From Agrostemma githago (taxonomy: Eukaryota; Streptophyta; Magnoliopsida; Caryophyllales; Caryophyllaceae): a DNA stretch of 64,000 nucleotides. The stretch covers positions 10,203,081 to 10,267,080 of the forward strand of contig OY288262.1 in assembly GCA_958450325.1 (NCBI GenBank), read 5' to 3'. Shown here piece after piece: positions 1 to 10,590 of the stretch. Positions within the stretch are counted from its first letter, which is position 1. Every line of letters starts with the position of its first letter. The position numbers and the translations under genes are program-made. The notes under the pieces were generated by a model. It did no database searches and was not told the DNA's origin. It saw nothing but the letters and a program-made list of their open reading frames with translations.

Positions 1-187
1 GAATGATCCACTGGGCCTGGATTTGAGGTCTGTTTGGTGAGATTTGTACTCCGTAAGTGTGTTAGCCAACGATTAATGGATTTGAGCCCGTATCCGAGCG
101 CGTAGAAACACGTTAGCGTCCGATCATCATCGGGTGTTTTTTGGAAACTACCATAGACACCTGGTAGTCAAAATGCGGGTGTCTACA
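1..187 (-). repeat. possible end of an LTR (Ty3/gypsy-like)
   Basis: This GC-richer stretch ends at position 187 in GGTGTCTACA, so on the minus strand it begins TGTAGACACC. That looks like the TG start of a plant LTR. The text beyond 187 is plain AT-rich DNA. The other LTR end, a primer-binding site and coding domains are not in the window, so this rests on base composition and a remembered LTR-start style. Confidence 0.3.
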
Positions 188-1068
188 CCTGCCTAAGCTT
201 CTAACAAATTAACACCCACATTATTTTGAAACCACGATTCATCCTTTTCATGGTAACTTCAAATAGCGAAGATACCATTTTCACCGTAGTTGAATTCTGG
301 AACATCATCCCGAACTTTTCTGGCACGTGGTTTGATCTCGAAGTAACACCTAATGACAAAGAAACACACGCACCCACATTGTTTACAAACCTAGATCTGG
401 CTATCTTACAAACAAAAATGCAATTAATTACAAAATACATTACATTAATTTTTTTGATTCAGGGGAGACTAATATCTAACCGTAGAAAGAAATTAATTTT
501 GCTCCATCAAACAAATGCATATCACTGAAAATGGGAGAAAAATTTCGCATGAATTTTGACAATTCTAAAAATGTATAGAATTAAATGCAACAAATGAAAT
601 ATAACTTAGTAAAAGATGAACTTGAGTCATATTAACTCAAAAGAGCACTTTTTTCTTCATCATTTTCTCCTATAATTACAAGAAACAAAAAAAGCCCTTT
701 TGAAAGACATTAAAAAAAACAAACCCAAAAAATTAATTACGATAATAGAGTGGGTAACTGATAATTGAGTCTTAATTAGAAACTCAAGAGATCACTTATT
801 TCTTTCACCATTTTCTCTCATGATTGTAAAAAATTAATGCTTGTAATGCGATTAAAAAAAATTAAAAACAAAAATCAAACCTTTTAAGAGAATTATTAAA
901 AGAACCAAACCCAGAAATTAATTACTAATATAAGAATAGGGTAACTAAGAAATTAAAGAAGGAAATTACACTGAGAAATGGAGTGTGTGCGGTTGCATGG
1001 TGGGTGTTTAATTTCTAGGTTGAGGATGGTTGGGTTATAATCCGAAGACTTTGATTATTGTTCTTAAG
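188..1068. other. gene-free AT-rich stretch
   Basis: AT-rich DNA with poly(A) runs. Open frames occur on both strands between 201 and 528 and overlap each other. Neither shows a recognisable domain and neither has coding-like neighbours. I see no RNA gene or repeat that I can name. Confidence 0.5.
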
Positions 1069-1452
1069 AAAAATGCTAGTGCATCCTAGGATTGATGACA
1101 TGGCTTTTAGAATCACCATTAGATTCAAACACGATCTATGGTTGTCTTAGTTTAGTTATTATTATTTTTATTCCCCCTTTTTACTCAAAATTTGGCGTGG
1201 GCCATGTGTTTCACTAAACATGGAAGACGCCCATTTGAAGGAGTGTTATCTACTATTCTTTACAAATACTACTGTTGTCTTTAAGGGCGTTCTCTATTCT
1301 TTTTCTAAATAACTGTTACCTTTATGGGCGTTTTCTATTCATTTCCTAAATAACTGATTTCTTAGAAAGGTGTTGCCTTTAGTTATAGAAAACGCTCAAG
1401 TAAATCAACTGTTCTCTATCTTGTGTTACTTATTCCCATTTTTGTTGTAGTG
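1069..1452 (+). mobile_element. degenerate CACTA-like right terminus
   Basis: The stretch ends in TTTTTGTTGTAGTG at 1452, which reads CACTACAACAAAAA on the other strand, a typical CACTA end. Inside it the phrase 'ggcgttYtctattc...ctaaataactg' occurs twice about 40 bp apart (from 1286 and 1326), and an inverted 'agaaaacgct' lies near 1387. Such subterminal repeats are usual in CACTA elements. I find no matching left end, so this is at most a truncated non-autonomous copy. Confidence 0.35.
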
Positions 1453-2008
1453 ATAGTTAAACAGTGACTGAATTGATGTACATAATTTGATATATGTTGC
1501 ACATGTTCACAATTTCTACATTGTCAAAGCACCGTCTTTTTTGATGTACATAAGTTGATATCTTTTGCACATGTTCAAAATTTGTAAATAGTTAAAGCAC
1601 CGTATGTTTTGTTGTACGTAACTTGATATCTATTTAAAGTAGTGTATGTTTTGATGCATGTACATAAGTTAACATATGTTGTACATATCGATATTTTTAC
1701 ATAGTTAAAACAGTTCCTTTTTTTGATGTAGATAAGTTGATATCTGTTGCACACGTTCACAATTTGTACATTGTCAAAGCACTGTTTGTTTTGGTATACA
1801 TAAGTTACTTTCTACTGAACATAAGTAGGTATATTCAATTGATTCAAAATGATTCAAACACTGTAATAATGTACATACGTACATTGAAGATACAGTATAC
1901 AATGTACATGGGAAATGATGCTGGTAACGCATGGAGCATTTAATGACATAGCTTCCCTTAAAAATACCATCCCCAGAAAAAAACTTCCCCAGTACAAATT
2001 AATGACAG

Positions 2009-2016
2009 TATAAAAA
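2009..2016 (+). promoter_or_regulatory. TATA-like box of module copy A
   Basis: TATAAAAA lies inside the conserved stretch shared by copies A and B, and is followed by a CA-rich leader (CACATCCACACACACGCAAA). Conservation of this block while the flanks diverge fits a core promoter. The downstream coding part in copy A is broken, so any transcript would be non-coding. Confidence 0.35.
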
Positions 2017-2385
2017 CACATCCACACACACGCAAACACCTCCATAATCCTTCCGTCCCCTACTACCACCCTACAACTATCAAAATATTATGATAAGCGT
2101 TAAAAAGTATTTTTTATTAATGAGAAATAAAGATGTTCATGGAGTTATTTCATCACGCACTATTCAAAAAAAATCTTGAGTTGATTCGTCTTTAGTACCT
2201 CAGATGAATTGATGCAAGTTCAATTTTTGTGTTGATCTGTTATCAACACAGGGGTATGTGATATTATCACTCATATACCATAGCTTCAAAGAAAATGGGC
2301 ATGGAGAAGGAAGCAAGATTGCACATAGAAGAAGACATTAGGAAGAAGAATTTTTCAATAGGAGCAAGTGAACCAAACCCGTTAA

Positions 2386-2540
2386 CACTATGTCGAAGCT
2401 GGACAGTACTCTCCTTTATTTGATATAAAGGAGAAAGCTAAACACTCTGGAACGTTTGGGAAAGGTTATGTGATACCGTTATAGACATATTACGTGTACT
2501 TGTAAATCTTTCGTCTTTGTTTTGGATGCTGAAAAGGGTT
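2386..2540 (+). pseudogene. short remnant of the Ulp1-associated gene family
   Basis: The stretch encodes KEKAKHSGTFGKGYVIPL and then a stop. It matches the C-terminal part of the peptide at 4817-5125 (EEAKLSGTFGKGYVIPLQ) and of the gene at 22476 (EEAKKSSMFGNGLVILLQ). Only about 25 residues survive and the upstream part is rearranged. It is a dead fragment in module copy A. Confidence 0.5.
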
Positions 2541-3006
2541 ATGTGTAAGTAATATAGAAATATGTACAATGAACCACTGTAATATGTCCTTTATAGTCAA
2601 AAACTTAAAATGTACGGAGTAGTACTTTAGATGGGTTATGTTCACCTTTTATAGAAATATGTACAATAATATTCTCAGATGTATTAAGCACAGTTGTTAT
2701 TTAAATATGTACATCACCTAGTGACCTATATACTATACCTTTTGTGTTTTAATTAAAAATCCGTTAGATGGATTATGTACATGTGATATTTACATATATA
2801 TACATTCCGTAATGCGAATTTGTTCATCAACAGTTATTAACGTAATTCAGCAAGAAATATAATTCAATCACTATAAGTTAAAACAGTGTCTGTTTTGAAT
2901 AAACGGGAGTTTCTACCACAACCATAAGCAGATATTCCTAAAACAGTATGAATGAAAATCCCAAAACATACAAATGGTTGGCTAATTAATCACTCCATAG
3001 AATAAA

Positions 3007-3597
3007 TCATTCAATCATGAAAATTTCTTCTTGGCTATATAGGACTTTACTTAATCTACGTCCTTTTAAATAATCTTTTGATGAAAAATGTGATCTGTAA
3101 TGTACATCCTCTTCCGTAGATTCAATAATCTTCAAATGTTCATTTTCTTCAGATCCAAGTTGAAAGATGTGCAATAATCTTCTAGCATGCATATTGTTCG
3201 TCAAATAACATCTACATCTCTTGGAAACTTCAATTCCATCCCTACGAACAGTAGTCATTCCTTTAATATGAGTTGTTCCCAATCTTCTATTATAATTTAT
3301 ATTGCATCTAGGTGCATCGGACCGTAATAAAAACATTTGGAACCACCTTTTGCAAACAATAGTCATGTTCGCTTTGTCATAATCAGAGTAAAGCTTTTGA
3401 AAGATTTTTTCCATAAAATCTTCATTGCACATTACTTTAATTGTTGATGAAAATCGTCTTCAATATATTTCAACTTCATGATGATGATTATAAATGAAAG
3501 ATAGATGATCAATCTTCTGTTCCTTGCTCTTATTAATGGTTGTTACTCTATCTTCAATTTCATTATTCTTCGCCCATCCCTTACACAATATTTTCAT
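3007..3597 (-). pseudogene. F-box-like gene, interrupted by one stop codon
   Basis: The main frame (3432-3007, 141 codons) starts at ATG and encodes an F-box-like helix pair (EDFMEKIFQKL, then MTIVCKRWFQM). It is followed by a family-specific part with the block RCRCYLTNNMHARRLLHIFQ. The same blocks occur in the gene at 20326 (IMEIIFKRF, LTLVCKRWGQM, QCRCYLTND), so the two are paralogues. Upstream, the same frame stays open to at least 3597 (MKILCKGWAKNN...), broken only by TGA at 3460-3462. This suggests a formerly longer protein of roughly 200 residues. F-box proteins normally recruit substrates to SCF ubiquitin ligases; that role is inferred from family resemblance only. The leucine-proline start of a classical F-box is missing. 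The gene lies between module copies A and B and reads against them. Confidence 0.5.
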
Positions 3598-3782
3598 GGT
3601 GTTATTAATGAAGTGAAGTGAAAAAGGTGAAATAGAAGGGTGTATAAACAAGTACTGTAAAAGATAGGGTACTGCATAAGACTTTGAATATAATGACTTT
3701 GAATGTAAAGTACTGTAATAGTTAATTAAATAAATTTTGAGTCTGTATTAACTGATTATACCTACCCCAGCTTGGTTTTTTA

Positions 3783-3846
3783 CGCGTGGACATACACTCC
3801 TTTACCAGCCCCATCTTATATCTACCTCAGTTATACCTTCCCCACC
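3783..3846 (+). repeat. partial module block (ACGCGTGGA ... CCTTCCCCA)
   Basis: ACGCGTGGACATACA followed by ACCTCAGTTATACCTTCCCCA resembles 6360-6425 in copy C and the GCGTGGAGC...CCTTCCCCAG block of copies A and B. It is an isolated fragment without the TATA-like box. It lies upstream of the minus-strand F-box-like gene and points away from it. Confidence 0.4.
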
Positions 3847-4425
3847 TAGACTTTATGATGTCTTTAGATGGAATATGAATATGTGAAATTTAAATATATA
3901 CATTACGTAGTGGAATATATGTCTTTTGATGTAAAGTGTCTGTTTTGATGTAAATTGGAATATAAATTTAAAATTTACATTACATAGTTAAAATAGTGTC
4001 TGTTTTGATGTACATAAGTAGATATCTGTTGTATATATTGATATTTTTTCATAGTTAAAATAGTGTCTGTTTTGATGTACATAAGTAGATATTTGTTGTA
4101 CATATTGATATTTTTACATAGTTAAAATAGTGTCTGTTTTGATGTACATAAGTTGATATATGTTGCACATGTTCATAATTTATGCATAGTTATAACAGTG
4201 TATGTTTTGATGTACATAACATAATATCTGTTGCACACATGTTCAAACTTTATTCTCCATACATAGTTAAAACAATGTCTATTCAACCACTGTAAGATAC
4301 AATGTACATGGACAACTTTGTTATTATGGGAAATGATGCTTTTAACGCGTGGAGCATTTAATGACATACCTTCTCCAAAAAATACCTTCCCCAGTACAAA
4401 TTAATGACAGTTTTCACATTGACGG

Positions 4426-4433
4426 TATAAAAA
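4426..4433 (+). promoter_or_regulatory. TATA-like box of module copy B
   Basis: TATAAAAA with the same CA-rich leader as copy A. Copy B has an extra CATTGACGG just upstream. The first sizeable frame downstream is the fragment at 4817. Confidence 0.35.
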
Positions 4434-4816
4434 CACATCCACACACACGCAAACACATCCATAATCCTTCCGTCCCCTACTACAACCCTACAACTATCAA
4501 AATATTATCATCTAATTTAAAAATATTGTATTCTACAATATTTTATAATTCAAATATTATCATCTACAACTACTATAAAAGTATTATCATAAGCGTTAAA
4601 AAGTACTATTTATTATTAAATTTAATTAATGACAAATGAAGATGTTGATGGAGTTATTTCATAACGCATTATTCAAAATAAAATCTTTTGTTGATTCGTC
4701 TTTAGTACCTCAGATGAATTGGTGCAAGTTCAAGTATTGTGTTGATCTGTTATCAACACAGGGTTATGTGATACCGTTATAGTCCCTTGAATGGTACAAA
4801 GCCGTGAGGGTATAAC

Positions 4817-5125
4817 GTGTCGAAACTAGAGACGACATTCTTCGGTTTCATGAAGGGTACAACTTCAAGTCGTCGATTGACTTTAATTTTTGGGACTATA
4901 ATGATTTTTGTTTTCATCTATCTTCAAAGGATGAAGTATAGAAACAGTGATCCCGTTCGTGCGTTCCCAACTATGTCGTATTGGACGCAAGAGACAATGA
5001 CAAAGAGGATAAAGGAGGAAGCTAAACTCTCTGGAACATTTGGGAAGGGTTATGTGATACCGTTACAGACATATTACATTAGTTCAGTTGTACTTGTAAT
5101 CTTTCGTCTTTCTTTTAGATGCTGA
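4817..5125 (+). pseudogene. fragment of the Ulp1-associated gene family
   Basis: The 102-codon frame carries TIMIFVFIYLQRMKYRN, DPVRAFPTMSYWTQ and IKEEAKLSGTFGKGYVIPLQ. These align with the middle of the gene at 22476 (TIMVFVFIYLQTMRYRN, QPVRAFPTMCFWTQ). The first 25 or so residues have no counterpart and probably come from a shifted frame. A displaced piece of the same gene (CCCTTGAATGGTACAAAG, encoding LEWYK) lies just upstream at 4783, so the copy is rearranged. It keeps the TGG codon that is mutated to TGA in the 22-kb copy. I take it as a non-functional fragment within module copy B. Confidence 0.55.
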
Positions 5126-5575
5126 AAAGGGTTATGTGCAAGTAATATAGAAATATGTACAATGAACCACTTTAATATGTCCTATATAGTCAGAAACATA
5201 AAATGTATGGAGTAGTATTTTAGATGGGTTATGTTAAACTTTTATCGAAGTATGTACAATGATGTCCTCATATATTTTATGCACAATTGTTATTTAAATA
5301 TGTATATCACCTAGTGACCTATATACTGTACCTTTTGTTTTTTAATTAAAAATATGGCAATACATACGGAGTAATTAAGAATATAGTGTATACTCTATAA
5401 AATTTATCATTTGACACTAGTAAAATGGCCACTCGAATATGTATAACTAGTTGGGATATGTACATCTAATATGGAATTATGTATATTGATGTCCTTAGAT
5501 GGATTATGTACATGTGATATTTACATAATATATAAATTACGTAGTGCAAATTTATTCATCAACAGTTATTAACGT

Positions 5576-6055
5576 AATTCAGCAAGAAATATGATTTAAT
5601 AACTATACGATAAAGGTTATATTTACATATATACATATATACATGTAATATTTACATATATACATTACGTCCTGAAATATGTACATAAGGAATTATTAAC
5701 GCAATTCAACAGAAAATATGATTCAATCACTGTATGTACAGTAAAGTTACAAATGTATTAAATTCGTATAGATGTGTTATGTACAAGTAATATAGAAATA
5801 TATACAACAATGTCCTCTGTTGTATTATGTATAGCTACAATTTAAATATGTACATCACCTAGTGACCTATCACAATATAGTGTATATAAGTTATCATTTG
5901 ACACTAGTAAAATGATATACATAATTAATAATATAGTATATATAACTTATCATTTGACGCTAGTAAAATGTCCACTCTAAGTATGTAACTAGATGAGGTA
6001 TGTATAAGTGTACAACTAATAATACCAATATCAATATCATCTTACATTGATTATG
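5576..6055. other. GTACAT-rich AT-rich spacer
   Basis: No gene is visible. The stretch is full of ATGTACA, TGTACA and TATACAT words. Near 5770-5870 it repeats the tail of modules A and B (ATGTACATCACCTAGTGACC). It reads as further decayed copies of that tail. Confidence 0.5.
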
Positions 6056-6056
6056 T

Positions 6057-6088
<32 letters not shown>

Positions 6089-6179
6089 TGGTCAAGTCCT
6101 CTAACGAGCGAAACCCTCGTTTTGTGTTGCTGAGACATGCGCTTAAGAAGAAAGTCTTTGCAACCGAAGTGAGCCAAGA
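6056..6179 (+). pseudogene. rrn18: mitochondrial small-subunit rRNA fragment in nuclear DNA (NUMT)
   Basis: About 124 bp match the universally conserved part of small-subunit rRNA (GGCTGTCGTCAGCTCGTGTC, then AACGAGCGAAACCCTCGTTT). The TGAGATGTTTGGTCAAGTCC variant and the GCTGAGACATGCGC segment are those I know from plant mitochondrial rrn18 rather than plastid or nuclear rRNA. Both ends stop abruptly in GTACAT-rich nuclear repeat DNA. It is too short to be a functional rRNA. It is an organelle-DNA insertion, perhaps filler at a double-strand-break repair site. Confidence 0.85.
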
Positions 6180-6339
6180 GATGATATGTAAATATATAAA
6201 TTTGTAATGTCAAATTTGGTATATAAATCAGGAATTATTATTAATGTAATTCAAAATGATTCAGCCATTGTAGGATACAATGTACAGTGCAGATACATTG
6301 TAAAGTGGAGATATAATTGTACTTGGACACGTTTGTCAT

Positions 6340-6660
6340 TTTGGGAAATGATGCTTTTGACGCGTGGATATACATCAGCATTTATATTCTTTCATATATA
6401 CCTACCCCAGTTATACCTTCCCCATGTATACCTTCTTTTTTTCTAATTATTGACTTTTTTCCACTTACAGTATAAATTGACGAAAGCACACATACAACCA
6501 CACCCAAACCCACACCCACACCCACAACAGCAATCCATTCCTCTTTGCATTATTTAATTAGAAATAATGACAATTATTCATCAAGTACCATGCAAATAAA
6601 TTCTTTAGTTGATTTGTCTTTAGTACCTTAGATGAATTAGTGCAAGTTAATGAACACATA
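6340..6660 (+). repeat. duplicated module, copy C (diverged)
   Basis: GGGAAATGATGCTTTTGACG at 6341 opens a third copy. A variant ACGCGTGGATATACA block, TATACCTTCCCCA and a TATA-like box at 6471 follow. Then come a CA-rich leader (ACCACACCCAAACCCACACC) and the GTCTTTAGTACCTTAGATGAATT block (6618-6640). The coding remnant seen in A and B is absent. A reversed echo of the last block (AATTCATCGGAGGTACTAAG) follows at 6672, so the copy ends in a small inverted repeat. Confidence 0.55.
6471..6478 (+). promoter_or_regulatory. TATA-like box of module copy C
   Basis: TATAAATT at the same relative position as the boxes in copies A and B, followed by a CA-rich leader. No open frame follows closely. The F-box-like fragment at 7415 is nearly 1 kb downstream. 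Confidence 0.25.
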
Positions 6661-7380
6661 ATTTGCATCAATTCATCGGAGGTACTAAGAAAAAATTTAC
6701 TAAAGATTTTATTTGAAATGGAGTTGGGGTATTAAATAATCACAAAGGGAGTTTAGTCTTCTATGTTTAATAGTCATTAAATATGGAGGACATTAATATT
6801 ATTTCCCGTGTCTGTATTTTAAAATTGTTTTGTTGTTGATTTAAATTATGTTGTTGAAGGAGTATATTCTAAAGTATGTGTATTATTTATTGTACATAAT
6901 AGGTATAGCACTGTCAAAGTATAATGTACGAGTATTATTTTACCCATAAAAAACTATACTTAATATTCTAAAATAATACTGACTGCAAAGTAATGATGAC
7001 TTTTTCATACTCAAGTACCCACTTTTTGCATATAAAGTGACTTCAAAGTATTGATGAATTTAGAGACGTTACTTCCTTATGTCATTCCTTATGGACTTGA
7101 TTATGTCATACTCTATTAAGTTGTAGTACACATTGTACATAAGTTGTACTGAAATATTCAAAGTTATAGCATTGTTGATTCTATATTTAAACTACTATTA
7201 ATGGTGTATTTTAAAATTGTTTTAATGTTAATGTAATTTATGTATATTAAAACAGTGAACGATTAAATGTACATAAAGTTACACTGTGTTGTACATAATT
7301 TATACTACAACATAAATAAAGCACCGTCTGTTTTGTGTACATAAGGAAATATGCAATGTACACGATACATGTCTGGAAGC
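6661..7380. other. gene-free spacer
   Basis: AT-rich DNA with scattered GTACAT words and no supported gene. At its end the phrase 'gatggaagcagtgtctctttt' type is repeated directly (7372-7412), immediately before the F-box-like fragment. This may mark the truncation point of that gene. Confidence 0.45.
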
Positions 7381-7414
7381 AGTGTCTCTTTTGATGGAAG
7401 CAGTGTCTCTTTGA

Positions 7415-7627
7415 ATGACGGTTGTTTCTAGGGGTCGTGTTGTAGTTTCAAGCAGATGTAGATGCTATTTGACTGATAATATTCATGCTAGAATATTGTT
7501 GCATGCTCTTCAATCTGGCGAAGACGAACCTGATTATTTTTCTTATTTCCCATATGACTACGGGTCAAAAGTGTACGGAATAGCTTTAATGTTGCGTAGC
7601 AGAAATGAATTTTTAATAATTGATTAA
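7415..7627 (+). pseudogene. 5'-truncated F-box-like family member
   Basis: The 70-residue frame (MTVVSRGRVVVSSRCRCYLT...) aligns with the second half of the F-box-like pseudogene at 3007 (MTTVRRDGIEVSKRCRCYLT). It continues through the block HARILLHALQSGEDE and ends with a similar acidic or hydrophobic tail. The F-box half is missing, so it cannot work as an SCF adaptor in the usual way. The start lies directly after a small direct repeat, which suggests deletion rather than a natural start. The surviving 70 codons are open. Confidence 0.55.
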
Positions 7628-8118
7628 TTTCTTATGTTCCTATAATATTATGTATGCTTAAAATAGTTATGTCTTATGTTTTTGTATAATATTTAAATGA
7701 ACTTGATATTTTGGTATTTCATAAATCTTGTCATTCAATTCTGTTCAGTTGTAAAATTATGTTATGTCCTATGATACCAATGAACATATGTACAACACAT
7801 AATACCCTATATACTTACAATTTGATATTCAAATGTGTTCCACTGCACCTTATGTACACTAAAAATTACGTTATGTAACCTTTGTCATTTCACAGCTTGA
7901 AAGCACATTCATACCATAATCAGTTCGTTCCAAAATGTAACTGATTAATAATTGCAGTACAATACATCCAAAGTAGGATTAGAGTATTTAATTACAATCC
8001 GAGTTAACAGCAAGTGCATATGCACAAAATCAGACCAGAAAAATTCATATGCTTGCAAAATAACATCAATATGGTAGGGTTCCCCGATCACTTACCTAGA
8101 CCATCTTTTCAAGGGTAG
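7628..8118. other. spacer; right part is the former 3' flank of the XS-like ORF
   Basis: No gene is seen. On the minus strand, 8118-8110 would supply the last two codons and stop of the XS-like ORF at 19636-19182 if the CACTA element were removed. DNA below 8110 is therefore the likely 3' flank of that gene. The rest is AT-rich with GTACAT words. Confidence 0.4.
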
Positions 8119-8121
8119 AAG
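8119..8121. other. target-site duplication, left copy (AAG)
   Basis: AAG directly precedes CACTACTAG. The same AAG follows GTAGTAGTG at 19179-19181. CACTA elements create 3-bp duplications, so this supports the assigned ends. Confidence 0.8.
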
Positions 8122-8365
8122 CACTACTAGAATAAAGGCCTATTACAACATTTACAATGCAACATTTTATTATTGTGTTGCAATTTCTAATAGTGATATT
8201 AGCTATGCAACACTTATCTAAAAAATGTTGCATTTAATCTAAAAATGCAACATTTTTACAAAAATGTTGCAATTATAACACGATTTAGCAACACTTTCTA
8301 GAAATTGTTGCATTTAGTAAAACATTTAGCAACATTTTTTTTAATTTGTTGCAATAATATTGTTA
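8122..8365 (+). repeat. CACTA left terminal and subterminal repeats
   Basis: The terminal CACTACTA is followed by about ten copies of AATGTTGCA, TGCAACATT or close variants in both orientations up to 8355. In En/Spm such arrays bind the element-encoded regulatory protein. The same word fills the right end (18778-19178), which ties the two ends to one element. Confidence 0.85.
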
Positions 8366-8922
8366 GGATAATTGATAACCCACAATTAAATAATAAATAA
8401 AATAAAAAAAAGATAATGGGAAAGTTCGGTTTGATTTTAGTGTAAAAAACTAAAAGAAAAAAATCTCAATTATGATTTTAACTCTTAGGAAACCAACGTC
8501 TCTTATATATTCTTAAGTAATCATTATTTAAGTATTACTTTGTAATTAGTACCAGACATGAGAAACGAGATCGGACGACGTGCGAGTTTGGTCACAAACT
8601 CAGAAGTCGGGTCATATGAGTTGTTTAATCTCAATCTCAATTTTGTACGTTTTTTTGGATTGGGAGACTTATTAGAGTTATGTGCCCATTGAATCATCAC
8701 AGACTCACTGGTCATAATATTTTGCACGAGCTAAGTCAATGAGGTTGGATCAGTCCATTTTTCATCGGAACATGAAAATAAAGTTCATTTATTTAAGGTT
8801 GGAGTCATTTTTTGATTACTACTACAAAATTATTAGTTTCTTGACGATTGAAGCTGACTTTTGTAAGTGTCCACCCTTTTCTTTATCAAATTTTATTTGT
8901 CTACCCTTTAATATGTCGAGAG
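8366..8922. other. CACTA internal left region, no gene seen
   Basis: Non-coding DNA between the subterminal array and the MITE. A short minus-strand frame at 8524-8727 shows no domain and I do not support it. Confidence 0.45.
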
Positions 8923-9346
8923 TATGGGTGAGAAAAAAAAGGAACCGGTAACCGAACCGAAATCCGGTTTGAAAAACCCGAAAATCTGGGTTTTTGAAGT
9001 TGAAAACAGATTCGGGTACTCGAAACCGGTTTTTTTAGTGAAAAATGGGTCAAGTTTGGTTCACAATTTTAAAAACCGGCCGGTTTACACTTTTAAACGA
9101 AAAAAAATGAAAAATGCATACGCAAATTAGTGACACCGGGTCAAAAACCGCTCTGAAACCGGTTAAAAAAACCGGTTTTTAATGAAAATAACCATATTTT
9201 TTAAAACCGAGTCATAAAAATTGGTTCGGTTTCAGTTTACAATATGGAAATAAAAAATTATACGGATACCCGATTTGAACCGGGTCGATTTCGGTTCGGG
9301 AAAAAGCAGTTTTTAAAAACCGGGTAGCCGATTTTGTTCACCCTAA
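8923..9346. mobile_element. hAT-like MITE rich in AACCGG/CCGGTT words
   Basis: The left end TATGGGTGAG pairs with the right end GTTCACCCTAA (reverse complement TTAGGGTGAAC). The interior is full of AACCGG and CGGTTT words, typical of a common plant hAT-type miniature element whose ends resemble TAGGGGTGAGC. The short flanking match TCGAGA on both sides is a candidate target duplication, but the full 8 bp is not perfect. It sits in the non-coding 5' part of the CACTA element, so it is younger than that insertion or was carried along with it. Confidence 0.55.
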
Positions 9347-10590
9347 TCGAGAATTGTTTTTTGTAATTATAATTCATAAATAAATTAAAATCTCTAAATA
9401 AACTGATACAAAAGAAATGAGCGGTGAATGAAACAATTGAAGAACGTTCATCCCGCTCAAATCTTTTGGAAATCCCAAAAACCCCCAAATTGTCACCCCG
9501 CAGAATCAGAAACAAATTTGGAAATCCCCAAATCAAACCTTTTTGATTTCGCGAATAACTCTGCTGCTCCTCCTTCATTTTGTGTATAAATTCGATCCTT
9601 GATTATATATTTCGCTCCTTCATCAGTAAAAGTGTCACTGTTCATACCACCGTTCGTATCGTATATGTGCGCTGCATAATGCATCAATATCTTCGTATCA
9701 TATGCTGTTGTGTTATTGATTTTGCGTCAATGTTGTGCTATTGATTTCGCGATCGCTACTGCCGATTATTGATTTCAGGTATGAATTTTATTTCAGGTTT
9801 GATATTGATTTCACTTTTGATTTTGTGGCACTGTTGTGTTATTGATTTCTCATCACCGTTTTTCTGATTTTATCACAGTTCGTTTAGATACACAGTACGC
9901 ATCACCGTTCCGATTATCGTTGTATATCATTGTGCTGCTATCTTCACCTTATCTCGCTAAATCAGGTAACATTGTCGATTAATTTCTTAATTTGTTTTTT
10001 AATTTATAAACTTTGTCGGTTTGAATAGATTTAACTTCATCATGATTACGATATTAGTTGTGCATTTTGTTGACTTTTCTGTGAATTTTTACTGTTAATT
10101 GACGTCGCTGTTGTTAGTTGATGTGCTTGCTGCTGTTTTTAGTTGCTGTAATTGTTGTTGCTGCTGCTGTTAATTGTTGTAATTACTGCTGCTCATTGCT
10201 TTAAACTTATGTTGCTGCTGCTGTTAATTGCTGTAAACTGATGTTGTTGCTGCTGTTATTTGCTGTAATCTGATGCTGCTGCTGCTGTAATTGCTGTTGC
10301 TGTTGCTGTAAATTGTTGTAATTGCTGCTGTTATAAACTGTTGCTGCTGTTATTTGCTGTAAAATGTTATTGCTGCTGCTGGTTATTGATGGTTGCTATT
10401 TTTGCTGCTGTTAATATAGATTAATTAGACAAACAAAAAATTCCTTGCGAAATTGAAGTCAATAAAAATTATTTCTTATAAATTATCATCATCATTCACA
10501 ATTAAATCAAGAAAAAGTACAAAATTATTTCTTATACATTTGTTTTTTCAAATCAAATTCTAATTTTTTTCCAGAATTAGCGATCGGAAG
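9347..10590 (+). other. CACTA 5' leader with GCT/GTT-rich tract
   Basis: Non-coding DNA upstream of the TNP2 gene. From about 10100 to 10415 the plus strand is an irregular run of GCTGCTGTT and TGTAATTGC-type trinucleotide words. Pyrimidine-rich stretches ending in CAG (9778) and CCAG (10574) could be splice acceptors of 5' untranslated exons, but I cannot fix donors. A minus-strand frame at 9258-9687 lies over the MITE edge and has no family resemblance. Confidence 0.45.

Larger units (their letters stand above)
1453..2830 (+). repeat. duplicated module, copy A
   Basis: This segment matches 3890-5575 in the same order. It has TGTACATAAGTTGATAT-type repeats (1475-1745), then GGGAAATGATGCT...GCATGGAGCATTTAATG (1910-1945), a TATA-like box, and CACATCCACACACACGCAAA. 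It continues through CTTTAGTACCTCAGATGAATT, a coding remnant near 2430-2490, and GATGCTGAAAAGGGTTATGTG (2527). The order and spacing fit a local segmental duplication or two insertions of one element. No transposase or terminal inverted repeat was identified. Confidence 0.65.
3890..5575 (+). repeat. duplicated module, copy B
   Basis: Collinear with copy A (1453-2830). TGTACATAAGT repeats lie at 4010-4240, GGGAAATGATGCTTTTAACG at 4328, the TATA-like box at 4426, the CTTTAGTACCTCAGATGAATT block near 4700, and the GATGCTGAAAAGGGTTATGTG tail at 5118. It is longer than A because it keeps more of the coding remnant (4817-5125) and has an extra 'attatcat' repeat near 4500-4590. Many substitutions separate A and B, so the duplication is not very recent. 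Confidence 0.65.

Noticed and set aside
201..528. Two overlapping frames on opposite strands
   Set aside because: They shadow each other, have no domain and lie in AT-rich repeat DNA.
6056..6179. Functional rRNA gene
   Set aside because: Only about 124 bp of a roughly 1.9-kb rRNA is present and both ends are abrupt, so it is a transferred fragment.
8524..9687. Several short frames in the CACTA left half
   Set aside because: They overlap the MITE and low-complexity DNA and show no transposase or other family motifs.
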